In this document: in pieces, positions 17,190-26,063 of the stretch
How the letters are laid out: each line of letters starts with the position of its first letter
Numbering within the stretch: the stretch's first letter is position 1
DNA from: Luteimonas rhizosphaericola
GTDB taxonomy: Bacteria > Pseudomonadota > Gammaproteobacteria > Xanthomonadales > Xanthomonadaceae
Length of the DNA stretch: 43,351 nucleotides
Assembly: GCF_029888045.1 (NCBI RefSeq)
Contig: NZ_JARXRN010000016.1
Location: forward strand, 343,781-387,131
Reading direction: 5' to 3'
Position numbers and translations under genes: made by a program
Notes under the pieces: model-generated
What the model was told of the DNA's origin: nothing
What the model saw: only the letters and a program-made list of their open reading frames with translations
The model's database searches: none

Positions 17190-17762
17190 TCAGGTCCGGG
17201 GAAGCGTGACGCCCGTCTGCCCCTGGTACTTGCCCCCGCGATCCTTGTACGAGGTTTCGCACACGTCGTCCGCATCGGACTGGAAGAACAGCATCTGCGC
17301 CACGCCCTCGTTGGCGTAGATGCGCGCCGGCAGCGGCGTGGTATTGGAGAACTCCAGGGTCACGTGCCCCTCCCACTCCGGCTCCAGCGGCGTGACGTTG
17401 ACGATGATCCCGCAGCGCGCGTAGGTACTCTTGCCCAGGCACACCACCAGGGTGTCGCGCGGAATGCGGAAATACTCGACCGTGCGCGCCAGCGCGAACG
17501 AGTTCGGCGGGATGATGCACTCGTCGGCCTCGATGTCGACGAAGCTCTTGGGATCGAAATGCTTGGGATCGACGATCGTGGAGTTGATGTTGGTAAACAC
17601 CTTGAACTCGCGCGAGCAGCGCACGTCGTAGCCGTAGCTGGACGTCCCGTAGCTGACGATGCGCCCGCCCGCGGCCTGCTTCACCTGGCCCGGCTCGTAG
17701 GGCTCGATCATCCCGTGCTGCTCGGACATGCGCCGGATCCAGCGGTCGCTCTTGATGCTCAT
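17190..17762 (-). CDS. dcd: dCTP deaminase
   Basis: Dcd deaminates dCTP to dUTP, the main bacterial route to dUMP for thymidylate synthesis. The 190-residue protein shows the standard N-terminus [27 protein letters not shown], the SSYGYDVR substrate loop, the catalytic-site segment [33 protein letters not shown] (E residue in the last part) and the C-terminal lid [17 protein letters not shown] that closes over the nucleotide. Length is typical of the homotrimeric proteobacterial enzyme. TACAAT about 36 bases upstream is a likely -10. The following 249 bases toward apbC hold no gene. Confidence 0.96.
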   Translation of the reverse strand: MSIKSDRWIRRMSEQHGMIEPYEPGQVKQAAGGRIVSYGTSSYGYDVRCSREFKVFTNINSTIVDPKHFDPKSFVDIEADECIIPPNSFALARTVEYFRIPRDTLVVCLGKSTYARCGIIVNVTPLEPEWEGHVTLEFSNTTPLPARIYANEGVAQMLFFQSDADDVCETSYKDRGGKYQGQTGVTLPRT

Positions 17763-17797
17763 GCGGTGTTCCCTGCGGCGCGCGGCCGGAAGCGCGC

Positions 17798-17803
17798 ATT
17801 GTA
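17798..17803 (-). promoter_or_regulatory. -10-like element for dcd
   Basis: TACAAT on the minus strand stands alone in GC-rich sequence about 36 bases before the dcd ATG at 17762. It sits beside a run of eight G on the plus strand. No strong -35 is visible. Confidence 0.4.
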
Positions 17804-18011
17804 GGGGGGGGCCGGCCCGCCGTCAGCCGTCGGCGCCCGCTGGTTCTGCGCGTCGCGCGGGTTGCCTTACGCTCGAAGGCGGCACGAGGCCGGAAGCGTA
17901 GTCGCCCCATCCGCCGGTGGTCGCAGGGATCGAAGCGCCCGGGTTCGCCTGCGCCGGCACCGGATCGCAGGCGCTCACCCGGACAGCGCTGCTGCGCAGG
18001 TCCAGGCCGAT

Positions 18012-18887
<876 letters not shown>

Positions 18888-18960
18888 AACCTTCACCTCT
18901 CGTCGCCCTTGTCCGGGCGCCCGCCTTGGATCAGCCCGACGGCCAAAAAATGACTGGCCG

Positions 18961-18982
18961 ATGACCACATCATTAAGGTCAT
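18961..18982. promoter_or_regulatory. Inverted repeat ATGACC-N10-GGTCAT, operator-like
   Basis: Perfect six-base half-sites ATGACC (18961-18966) and GGTCAT (18977-18982) flank a ten-base AT-rich spacer. Half-site centres are 16 bases apart, about one and a half helical turns. The site lies between the divergent apbC and TonB-receptor starts, 95 bases before the receptor ATG, followed at once by GTTAACC. It could be an operator for either gene; the binding protein is unknown. Confidence 0.35.
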
Positions 18983-19077
18983 GTTAACCTCCGGCGCAGC
19001 CATCGCAAAAAAGGGCATTGAGTCCTGCGCAATGGCCATGCTCCCGGCAATCGTCTTGGAACTCATTGGGGAATCGT

Positions 19078-21870
19078 ATGAGACAGAAGAAGTATCTCGG
19101 TGCGCGAAGCAAACTGACCGTCGCCTTGATGGCAACCCTCGTTTCTGTGGCCGCCATGCCTGCCTCGGCCCAGGACCAGTCCTCGTCCCAGGACGCGGCC
19201 GACCAGCCGGCTTCGACGGAACTGGACAAGGTCGTGGTAACAGGCTCGCGGATCAAGAAGGTCGACATCGAGGGGCCCGCCCCCGTTACCGTGATCACGG
19301 CCGATGATATCGAGCGGCAGGGTTTTTCCACCGTCTACGATGCGCTGAACACCCTGACCGAGTTCACCGGCTCTGTCCAGAACGAACTCAATCAGAACGG
19401 CTTCACACCCAACGCGAGCTTTCTCAACCTGCGCGGCCTGGGCCCCGGATACCAGTTGATCCTCGTCAATGGACGCCGTACGGCGGACTACCCGTTGCCC
19501 TACAACAGCCAGTCGAACGCAGTGAATCTGGCGAACATTCCCGCGGCCGCAATCGAACGCATTGAAGTGCTGTCCGGTGGCGCCTCGGCGATCTACGGCT
19601 CCGACGCCGTGGCTGGCGTTGTGAATATCATCATGAAGTCGAACTACGACGGCGACATGCTGACCCTGCGCGGCGGCACAACGACTCGCGGCGGCGGCGA
19701 TAGCGGCCGACTTCAGTGGATTGGCGGCAAGGTCGGCGACAACTGGAGCCTGACGTATGCGGCGGAGTACTTGGAACGCGAGGAGATCTTCGCCGCGCAG
19801 CGCGACTTCATGGATTCGTACCGGGACGACCCGTCCGTGGATCCGGAGGACGCCACCGCGGTCATCGGCATCCGCCTGCGCGACCGACTGATCGGGACTG
19901 GGTTGGATTCCTACATCTATCCCGAAGGCGAGGATGCGGCATCCACCTGCGCACGGTTCTCCGAGTTCGAACTCGAGGCGCGCGGAACCTGCGGTTATTT
20001 CGGCTATCCGGCCACACAGCAGATACGCAATTCGGACTCGACCTTCACCGGCTACCTGTACGGGACGTACGACTTCGCCAACGACCTGCAGGCGTTCGCC
20101 CAACTCTCCGTGGCTCGCGCCGACGCCAAGATCGCTTCCGCGACCCAATTCTGGCAGTCCCCCCTGGCGTACGACCCCACGCTCGATACCATCGTGGACA
20201 CGCAGCGCATTTTCACTCCTACCGAACTCGGCGGACGTGGGGCTCAGCAGACGGAGGTGAGCGAACGCTCGTTCGACCTGGCAACCGGCCTGCGCGGCAT
20301 GATGTTCTCGGATCGGTTCGACTGGGACGTGACCCTGTCGCACGCGCGCTACGAACTGGAAGTGCAGCAACCGCGCTTCCTCGCGAATCGGATCAACGAG
20401 TACTTCCTCGGCCCGGAGACCGGAGAGCTCGATCCGTTCTTCGGCGCGTATCCGGTCGTCAATTTCAACGTCGATCGCTACTTCACGCCGCTTGATCCTG
20501 ACACCTACCAGTCCCTGATCACGACGGTCAACACGGATGCGACCTCCGAAGTTTCTCAGGCGTCGTTCGTCCTGTCGGGCGACCTGTTTGAGCTGCCTGC
20601 GGGCCCGGTCGGAATGGCCGCCACGCTCGAGGCCGCGCGGCAGGAGTACGACCTCGAGAACGATCCGCGCATCGCCCCGAACTACGACGGCCCCGAGCCG
20701 ATCTACAACCTCACGGGTACCGGTGGTGGAGGCGAGCGCGATCGCTATGCGGTTGGCGTCGAATTTAGCGTGCCACTGCTGGAAACGCTCAAGCTCAGTG
20801 TCGCCGGCCGGTACGACAAGTACGACGATGTGACCGATGTCGATGGCGCCTTCACCTGGTCGTCGGGACTCGAGTTCAGGCCGACCGACAACTTCATGAT
20901 CCGTGGCAGTTTCGCCACGAGCTTCCGCGCGCCCGACATGCATTATGTCTTCGCGCAGGAGTCGGGCTTCTTCGTCACTGTGCTGGATGAGTACCGCTGC
21001 CGCCGTGACGGCTTCGATCCCACTGAAGCCGGCGGTCCGTGCAACACCGGCGACTACACCTACTCAGTCTTCGGAACCCGTCAGGGAAGCACCGAATTGC
21101 AGGAGGAAGAGGGGCGCTCGGCGACCGTGGGTATCGTCTGGGACGTGACCGACAGCATGTCCTTGAGCGTGGATGCCTATCGGATCAAGCTTGAGGGAGC
21201 GGTGAGCGATATCTCGACCAGTTACCTCCTCCGGGAGGAGGCAGCGTGCCTGCTCGGCACCGACCGCAACGGGAATCCGGTTGACTCCGGTTCGTCGTCG
21301 TGCCAGTTCTTCACCGGCCTGGTCGAGCGCACTGGCGTCGACGAAGTCAATGACGACGAGATCGACAACTACCTATCGTTTCCGTTCAACCAGTCGATGC
21401 TCGAAACATCTGGCATCGACGCCAAATGGCGCTACCAGCTCGACACCGACCGGATGGGAGATTTCAACTTCGGCTTGGGCTGGACCCACGTCCTGAAGCT
21501 CGACGAGCAGGAATTCCCTGGCGACGAGATTCGGAACCTGCGTGACAACCGCCAGTTCTTCAACTTCCGGAGCCGCGTGAATTGGGAAGTCAACTGGGAA
21601 CTGGACGACTGGACCTTCAATGTCAATGGTTATCGCTGGGGTTCCCTCCCGAACTGGGCTGAAACCGGACGGATCGGTTCGTACGTGATCTGGAATGGCC
21701 GTGTCGAGAAGAAGATCACCGAAAAGGCGACGGTTGGCTTCGCGGTCAACAACATTCTCGATGAGCTGCATCCGGAAGACGACACCTTCAACTCGTATCC
21801 GTTCTTCTGGCGGGCGTATAGCCCGATCGGACGTGAGGTGTTTGCAAGCTACAGCTATCGTTTCAACTGA
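19078..21870 (+). CDS. TonB-dependent outer-membrane receptor
   Basis: A 930-residue outer-membrane active transporter. A signal peptide spans residues 1-31 (basic start, hydrophobic core VALMATLVSVAAM, cut after ASA). A plug domain begins at LDKVVVTGSRIKKVD and contains LNLRGLGPGYQLILVNGRR, IPAAAIERIEVLSGGASAIYGSDAVAGVVNIIMK. The barrel follows, with a C-terminal strand ending ASYSYRFN. Barrel loops hold three close Cys pairs that may form disulphides. Such RIKKVD-type receptors in xanthomonads often sit beside peptidases, so peptides are a plausible ligand, by inference. The ATG at 19078 has GGGGA upstream. Codon use is less GC-rich than in flanking genes. Confidence 0.95.
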   Translation: MRQKKYLGARSKLTVALMATLVSVAAMPASAQDQSSSQDAADQPASTELDKVVVTGSRIKKVDIEGPAPVTVITADDIERQGFSTVYDALNTLTEFTGSVQNELNQNGFTPNASFLNLRGLGPGYQLILVNGRRTADYPLPYNSQSNAVNLANIPAAAIERIEVLSGGASAIYGSDAVAGVVNIIMKSNYDGDMLTLRGGTTTRGGGDSGRLQWIGGKVGDNWSLTYAAEYLEREEIFAAQRDFMDSYRDDPSVDPEDATAVIGIRLRDRLIGTGLDSYIYPEGEDAASTCARFSEFELEARGTCGYFGYPATQQIRNSDSTFTGYLYGTYDFANDLQAFAQLSVARADAKIASATQFWQSPLAYDPTLDTIVDTQRIFTPTELGGRGAQQTEVSERSFDLATGLRGMMFSDRFDWDVTLSHARYELEVQQPRFLANRINEYFLGPETGELDPFFGAYPVVNFNVDRYFTPLDPDTYQSLITTVNTDATSEVSQASFVLSGDLFELPAGPVGMAATLEAARQEYDLENDPRIAPNYDGPEPIYNLTGTGGGGERDRYAVGVEFSVPLLETLKLSVAGRYDKYDDVTDVDGAFTWSSGLEFRPTDNFMIRGSFATSFRAPDMHYVFAQESGFFVTVLDEYRCRRDGFDPTEAGGPCNTGDYTYSVFGTRQGSTELQEEEGRSATVGIVWDVTDSMSLSVDAYRIKLEGAVSDISTSYLLREEAACLLGTDRNGNPVDSGSSSCQFFTGLVERTGVDEVNDDEIDNYLSFPFNQSMLETSGIDAKWRYQLDTDRMGDFNFGLGWTHVLKLDEQEFPGDEIRNLRDNRQFFNFRSRVNWEVNWELDDWTFNVNGYRWGSLPNWAETGRIGSYVIWNGRVEKKITEKATVGFAVNNILDELHPEDDTFNSYPFFWRAYSPIGREVFASYSYRFN

Positions 21871-21882
21871 CCTCGTAGCAAT

Positions 21883-21912
21883 GCGCTGGCCCGGCGATGC
21901 CCGGGCCAGCGC
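21883..21912 (+). terminator. Strong hairpin between the TonB receptor and S9 peptidase genes
   Basis: GCGCTGGCCCGG (21883-21894) and CCGGGCCAGCGC (21901-21912) form a perfect 12-base stem around CGATGC, 13 bases after the receptor stop. No T-run follows, so instead of a full terminator it may be an attenuator or an RNA-stabilising hairpin that sets receptor and peptidase levels apart. Confidence 0.55.
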
Positions 21913-21975
21913 AACGAAGTCAGGACTCACCCGACCCGCGCCACAGGCTTTGGCGGACGCATGCCAAGAGGACCC

Positions 21976-23940
21976 ATGAAGTACTCTTCCAGCTTTCTGA
22001 TCGTGCTTGCCGCACTCACCGCCCCGCTCTCGGCACGGGCCGCCGGACTCCAGCCGGTCGAAGATTTCGTATCCCATCCGTCCTACAGCGCGGTCCGAAT
22101 CTCGCCCAATGGCGAGTACCTCGCGATGACCGTGGACAAGGGGGAGCAGGATGTTCTGGTCGTCATGCGCACTGGCGACCTTGAGCTTCTCAAGGTCAAT
22201 CAACTACCTGACGACAAGAGCATCGGCTCCTTCTACTGGGTCAGTCCGGAAAGACTGATCTTCAATGCGGTCAAGAAGCTCGGCGGCTACGCCCAGCCTT
22301 TCAACACCGGTGAGTGGTTCGCGGTCAATGCGGACGGAAGCCAGCCGCGCCCGCTCATCTTCTACGGCACTCGCGATGCAACGCAACGCGGCAAGACTGT
22401 CGGCAACGAGCGGTTCACCCTCCTGGACACCCTGAAGGACGACGATACGCAGGTCGTGATGCAGGCCCAGTCGCCGCGGTCCTCCGAAGGCGCCGGCAGC
22501 GAGGCCTTCCTGGTCGATACCTTCACCGGCCGCCGCAGTTCGCTGGGGCGGGCGCCGAAGGAGAACTGCAGCATCGTGCTGGACGCCAACAAGCAACCGG
22601 GCTTCGCGGTGTGCTCGTCCAGCAAGGATGATGTCGGTGAGTACGAGGAACGTACCGAGCTGTATCGGCGGGAGGGCCGAAACTGGACCTTGCTGAGTGC
22701 ATCGAAGTCCGACGGGAAGCACCTGTCCGTCGTCAGGACCACCGACGAAGGTACCGTATTCGCGGAGCAGGATGACGGAGTTCGTCCAGCTGCAATCGGA
22801 ACTCTCGATCTGGAGAGCGGCGCATTCAAGACGCTCTTTCAGGACGATGTCGCCGAGGCGTCGAACCTGATCTGGTCGACTGACGGCAACGCGCTGGTAG
22901 CGGTCGTCAGCGAGGCAGGCGCTCCCAAGGTCACGCTGATCGATGAAACCGATCCGGATGCAGAACTGTATGCCTCGCTTGCGGCCGCGTTCGAAGGTCA
23001 GATGGTCGACTTTTCCAGCTACACGCGCGACGGACAAAAGGTGGTTGTGTCGGTCGCAAGCGATTCGAATCCGGGCGAACTTTACCTGTACGATCGAGCG
23101 TCGGGACAGGCCAAGTTCCTGATGCATCGCCGCCCCAGGCTCGACAAGGACGCGATGGCGTCAGTGAAGCCGTTCACGCTCCAGGCTCGGGACGGCCGGC
23201 GTCTCCATGGCTTTCTCACGCTGCCCCATGGGTCCAACGGCAGAAATCTGCCCCTGATCGTCAACCCCCACGGCGGCCCCATCGGACCCCGCGATTATTG
23301 GAGCTTCAACCCGGAAGCTCAGTTGTTGGCCAGCCGCGGCTACGCAGTGCTGCAGGTGAACTACCGGGGTTCGGGCGGCTACGGCAAGGAATTCCGCGAC
23401 GCGGGTCACCTGCAATGGGGCCAAGGAATTCAGAATGACATCGTAGACGCCACTCGATGGGCGGTGGAGCGCGGACACGCTGATCCGGATCGCATCTGCA
23501 TCTACGGAGGCAGCTTTGGCGGGTACTCTGCGTTGATGGCACCGATCCGCGCCCCCGGACTGTTCAAGTGCGCGTTCGGCTATGTCGGCGTCTACGACGT
23601 CGACATGATGTTCAAGAAGGGCGATATCCCGGAGACGGAAAGCGGGCAGCGCTACCTGAGGCGTACCCACGGCTCGAATACGGCCGTCTGGTCGGAGAAT
23701 TCGCCTGCCAGGCTCGCACAGGAAGTGAAGATTCCCGTTTTTCTGGCGGCCGGCGCTCGGGACGTGCGCACACCACCCGAACAAACCGAGTTGATGGACA
23801 AAGCTCTGCGCGAAGCGGGTAATCCTCCCGAGGGTATGATCATCCAGTCGGGCGAGATGCATGGATTTTACGATGTGCCAGCCCGAGTAAACCTGTACAC
23901 CAAGATGCTGGATTTCTTCGCACGCCACATCGGTCGATAG
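21976..23940 (+). CDS. Exported S9-family (prolyl oligopeptidase-like) peptidase
   Basis: A 654-residue serine peptidase with a signal peptide (about 1-22). An N-terminal beta-propeller-like region follows (repeated WSTDGN and SYTRDGQ blades), then a C-terminal alpha/beta hydrolase domain. The catalytic triad is S513 in YGGSFGGYSAL, D596 in AGARDVRTPPEQ and H629 in GEMHGFYD. PHGGPIGPRDYWSFNPEAQLLASRGYAVLQVNYRGSGGYG contains the family oxyanion region. This is the acylaminoacyl/dipeptidyl-peptidase type, cleaving short peptides in the periplasm. The start is the ATG at 21976; an ATG at 21961 adds five residues. It probably trims peptides entering via the receptor encoded just upstream. Confidence 0.94.
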   Translation: MKYSSSFLIVLAALTAPLSARAAGLQPVEDFVSHPSYSAVRISPNGEYLAMTVDKGEQDVLVVMRTGDLELLKVNQLPDDKSIGSFYWVSPERLIFNAVKKLGGYAQPFNTGEWFAVNADGSQPRPLIFYGTRDATQRGKTVGNERFTLLDTLKDDDTQVVMQAQSPRSSEGAGSEAFLVDTFTGRRSSLGRAPKENCSIVLDANKQPGFAVCSSSKDDVGEYEERTELYRREGRNWTLLSASKSDGKHLSVVRTTDEGTVFAEQDDGVRPAAIGTLDLESGAFKTLFQDDVAEASNLIWSTDGNALVAVVSEAGAPKVTLIDETDPDAELYASLAAAFEGQMVDFSSYTRDGQKVVVSVASDSNPGELYLYDRASGQAKFLMHRRPRLDKDAMASVKPFTLQARDGRRLHGFLTLPHGSNGRNLPLIVNPHGGPIGPRDYWSFNPEAQLLASRGYAVLQVNYRGSGGYGKEFRDAGHLQWGQGIQNDIVDATRWAVERGHADPDRICIYGGSFGGYSALMAPIRAPGLFKCAFGYVGVYDVDMMFKKGDIPETESGQRYLRRTHGSNTAVWSENSPARLAQEVKIPVFLAAGARDVRTPPEQTELMDKALREAGNPPEGMIIQSGEMHGFYDVPARVNLYTKMLDFFARHIGR

Positions 23941-24444
23941 GCTGCGGGTGGGGTGCCAGCGACAACCGGTGACCGTCAGCCTCGTGTCCGCTCGAGGGCG
24001 CCAACGTTGTGCGGACGAGGCGTTGTCTGAGGTACGCGGATTGTTGTCACCCGTCGCCGATCGCGCCCGTTCTCGAAGCGGTGCAGCGGTCGCGTGGTGT
24101 GGCGCGATGCTGAACGACCCAGCGGGATTGCGGCTGTTCTGCCCTCGCAGCCAGCGGGTCGACGAGCGTCGATCGCCGCAGCGACACACGTCACCCTTTG
24201 CTGATCGGCAAGTGCTGGCGTGCTGGAATGACATCCGAACCGTATCCTGAAGTGAAGCGGATACGGGGCTTGAAACCCGCAGCGCGCGCCCAGCCGCCAA
24301 TCAGCAGTTCATCAGGCGGGGCCCTCCGGCAGATGCCGCTGGCGGCTCTTCTGGGGTAGCGGTCCCGTCCTATTACTTTCGGGACTGGCCTTAATGCGAC
24401 GATCATCCGATCTTCAGCCGCGTATTCCACTTCCCAGGCTCACC
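23941..24444. other. Intergenic stretch of about 450-500 bases with hairpins and no convincing gene
   Basis: Short ORFs here (for example 23948-24250 plus) have biased, repetitive composition and no recognisable motif. Visible structure: CCGTATCC (24240-24247) pairs perfectly with GGATACGG (24259-24266) around 11 bases, and GTCCCG (24362-24367) with CGGGAC (24380-24385). Neither is followed by a T-run. It could hold a promoter for the Sel1-like gene, a decayed gene, or a small RNA; the sequence does not decide. Confidence 0.4.
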
Positions 24445-25272
24445 GTGAAAGCGAGCATCCGGCCACTCTATGTTCACGCTGTCCTGTGCGTCTTACTGGC
24501 GTGTCCAGCCGCATGGGGCCAAGCGACCGCCCTCCCCGAAGATCCGACCCAGGATCGGCTCATGATCAACGCCGGTTTCCTGTCAGCGCATCCCGATCTT
24601 CGCTACAGATTGCTTGGACTGGAGGACATGCGCGCCGGGCGCTACGAGGATGCGCTGCGGTTCTTCATGCGCGCCAGCTATTACGCAGACAAGCCTTCGC
24701 AGGGAATGGTGGCGGAAATGCTCTGGAACGGGCAGGGCGTGGAGAATCCCGACCCGGTGCTGGCGTATGTATGGATGGATCTGGCGGCTGAGCGCGGGTA
24801 CGAGGGCTTCATCGGCCTGCGCGAGCGCTACTGGGCGGCGCTGGATGAGGATCAGCGAGCATCTGCCTTGGAGCGCGGCCAGGAAATCTACGCTCGCTAT
24901 GGAGATGATGCGGCGCGGCCGCGCCTGGCGACGGCGATCCGGCGTGGCCGCAACCAGATTACCGGTAGCCGCGTAGGAGCGGTCGGTAGTCTCCAAATCT
25001 ACGTTCCCGGCCCTGCTGGTTTCGAACAGATCGATGGCGCCAAGTTCTTCGATGAGAAGTACTGGGATCCCGAGCAATACATGGCTTGGCACGATTCCAT
25101 CTGGCTGAAGCCCAGGGTTGGCAGGGTGACCGTCGGAGAGATCGAAGCCGCCAATGCGGCCGTGGGGGATGCCGCTTCGCGTATTCCCACTTCGACGCCG
25201 CAGATCGACGCAGCGGAGCCGACGACACCCTATCGCGACGAGCAACAGCTGGGCTCCAAGCCGCTGGAGTAG
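24445..25272 (+). CDS. Exported Sel1-repeat-like protein of unknown function
   Basis: A protein of 275 residues (292 from an ATG at 24394). From the GTG at 24445 it begins with a clean signal peptide (VKASIRPLYVHAVLCVLL, cut near WGQA). It then has a helical Sel1/TPR-like region: ALRFFMRASYYADKPSQGMVAEMLWNGQGVENPDPVLAYVWMDLAAERGY, where NGQGV and the LAAERG ending are Sel1 hallmarks. The C-terminal half has GSLQIYVPGPAGFEQIDG and a Trp/Tyr-rich KYWDPEQYMAWHDSIW segment. I recall similar xanthomonad proteins annotated only as Sel1 repeat family. It is likely periplasmic. No partner is evident; it follows the S9 peptidase after a hairpin-rich gap. Confidence 0.75.
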   Translation: MKASIRPLYVHAVLCVLLACPAAWGQATALPEDPTQDRLMINAGFLSAHPDLRYRLLGLEDMRAGRYEDALRFFMRASYYADKPSQGMVAEMLWNGQGVENPDPVLAYVWMDLAAERGYEGFIGLRERYWAALDEDQRASALERGQEIYARYGDDAARPRLATAIRRGRNQITGSRVGAVGSLQIYVPGPAGFEQIDGAKFFDEKYWDPEQYMAWHDSIWLKPRVGRVTVGEIEAANAAVGDAASRIPTSTPQIDAAEPTTPYRDEQQLGSKPLE

Positions 25273-25356
25273 TTGCTGTCACCTTGGGGTCGGTGAAGAC
25301 CTCAGCCGACCTCGCCCGTCTCCGCGCGAAGGCACCAGTCGCGACGTCGATTGCGG

Positions 25357-25362
25357 TATAAC
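25357..25362 (+). promoter_or_regulatory. -10-like element for the DUF2147 gene
   Basis: TATAAC lies 33 bases before the ATG at 25395, after the Sel1-like gene. A second AT-rich hexamer, TATTCT, is at 25385-25390, too close to the ATG unless translation starts elsewhere. No -35 stands out. Confidence 0.35.
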
Positions 25363-25394
25363 TTCGGCGACGGCGGTCTGCCGCTATTCTCGAG

Positions 25395-25826
25395 ATGCCC
25401 ATGCTCAAGTATTCCTGCCTGCTCATCGCCGCACTCATGCCCGTGCTCGCCATCGCCGCCGACCCCGCCGAAGGCCGCTGGAAGACCATCGACGACGAGA
25501 CCGGGCAGGCCAAGTCGATCGTCGAGATCACCCAGGGGGCCAATGGCGCCCTGAGTGGGCGGATCGTCGAGCTGCTCAACCCCAGCCGGCCGAACCCGGC
25601 CTGCGACAAGTGCAAGGACGACCGCAGGGGCAAGCCGATCACCGGGATGGAAATCATCCGCGGCATGAAGCGCGACGGGGACGCGTACTCCGGCGGCACC
25701 ATCCTCAAGCCCGACGAAGGCAAGGTGTACAAGTCGAAGATGGAGCTGCTCGAGGGCGGCGACAAGCTCGAGGTCTCGGGCTGCATCGCCTTCATCTGCA
25801 AGTCGCAGGTCTGGCTGCGGCAGTAG
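25395..25826 (+). CDS. DUF2147 family exported protein
   Basis: A 143-residue protein with a signal peptide (MLKYSCLLIAALMPVLAIAA, cut near residue 22) and one DUF2147 domain. The lipocalin-like beta barrel starts at EGRWKTIDDETGQAKSIVEI and ends with VSGCIAFICKSQVWLRQ; the CDKCKDD segment and the C-terminal CIAFIC pair could form disulphides. DUF2147 proteins are periplasmic and of unknown function. The ATG at 25395 is followed by another at 25401 (MLKYS) with GAG at a better distance, so the true start may be six bases downstream. Base composition is back to that of the flanking core genes. Confidence 0.88.
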   Translation: MPMLKYSCLLIAALMPVLAIAADPAEGRWKTIDDETGQAKSIVEITQGANGALSGRIVELLNPSRPNPACDKCKDDRRGKPITGMEIIRGMKRDGDAYSGGTILKPDEGKVYKSKMELLEGGDKLEVSGCIAFICKSQVWLRQ

Positions 25827-25924
25827 CCGCTCCAGCCGCCGGCCTTGCCCGGTCCGCGCCGGGCGTCCCGCGTCCGCGCATCGCGCGGATTGCGCCGTGC
25901 CGGGGAAGAACAAGGCGCCAGGCG

Positions 25925-25944
25925 GCCCTTGGGCCCTTGGGCCC
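25925..25944. repeat. Short tandem repeat GCCCTTGG x 2.5
   Basis: Two exact copies of an eight-base unit and half a third lie in the gap before metG. The run is short and could vary by slippage; no function is evident. Confidence 0.5.
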
Positions 25945-26030
25945 ATGCGTCGATGAACGCGTGATTCCGATGCGGGACACGGGCGAAGCCCGCCGCCGGC
26001 GCGCGCGCCGGGCGCCGCATGGGGCCATGC

Positions 26031-26036
26031 GATAAT
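26031..26036 (+). promoter_or_regulatory. -10-like element for metG
   Basis: GATAAT, five of six matches to TATAAT, lies 28 bases before the metG ATG at 26064 in otherwise very GC-rich sequence. No clear -35. Confidence 0.4.
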
Positions 26037-26063
26037 CCCGGCCCCTCGTCGTCGCCCACCCCC

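Noticed and set aside
17763..18011. Possible small gene between apbC and dcd
   Set aside because: The 249 bases contain no motif-bearing frame; open frames there extend from shadows of neighbouring genes.
23948..24250. 100-codon plus-strand frame after the S9 peptidase
   Set aside because: No signal, motif or ribosome binding site; Arg/Ser-rich composition and similar open frames on the other strand suggest chance.
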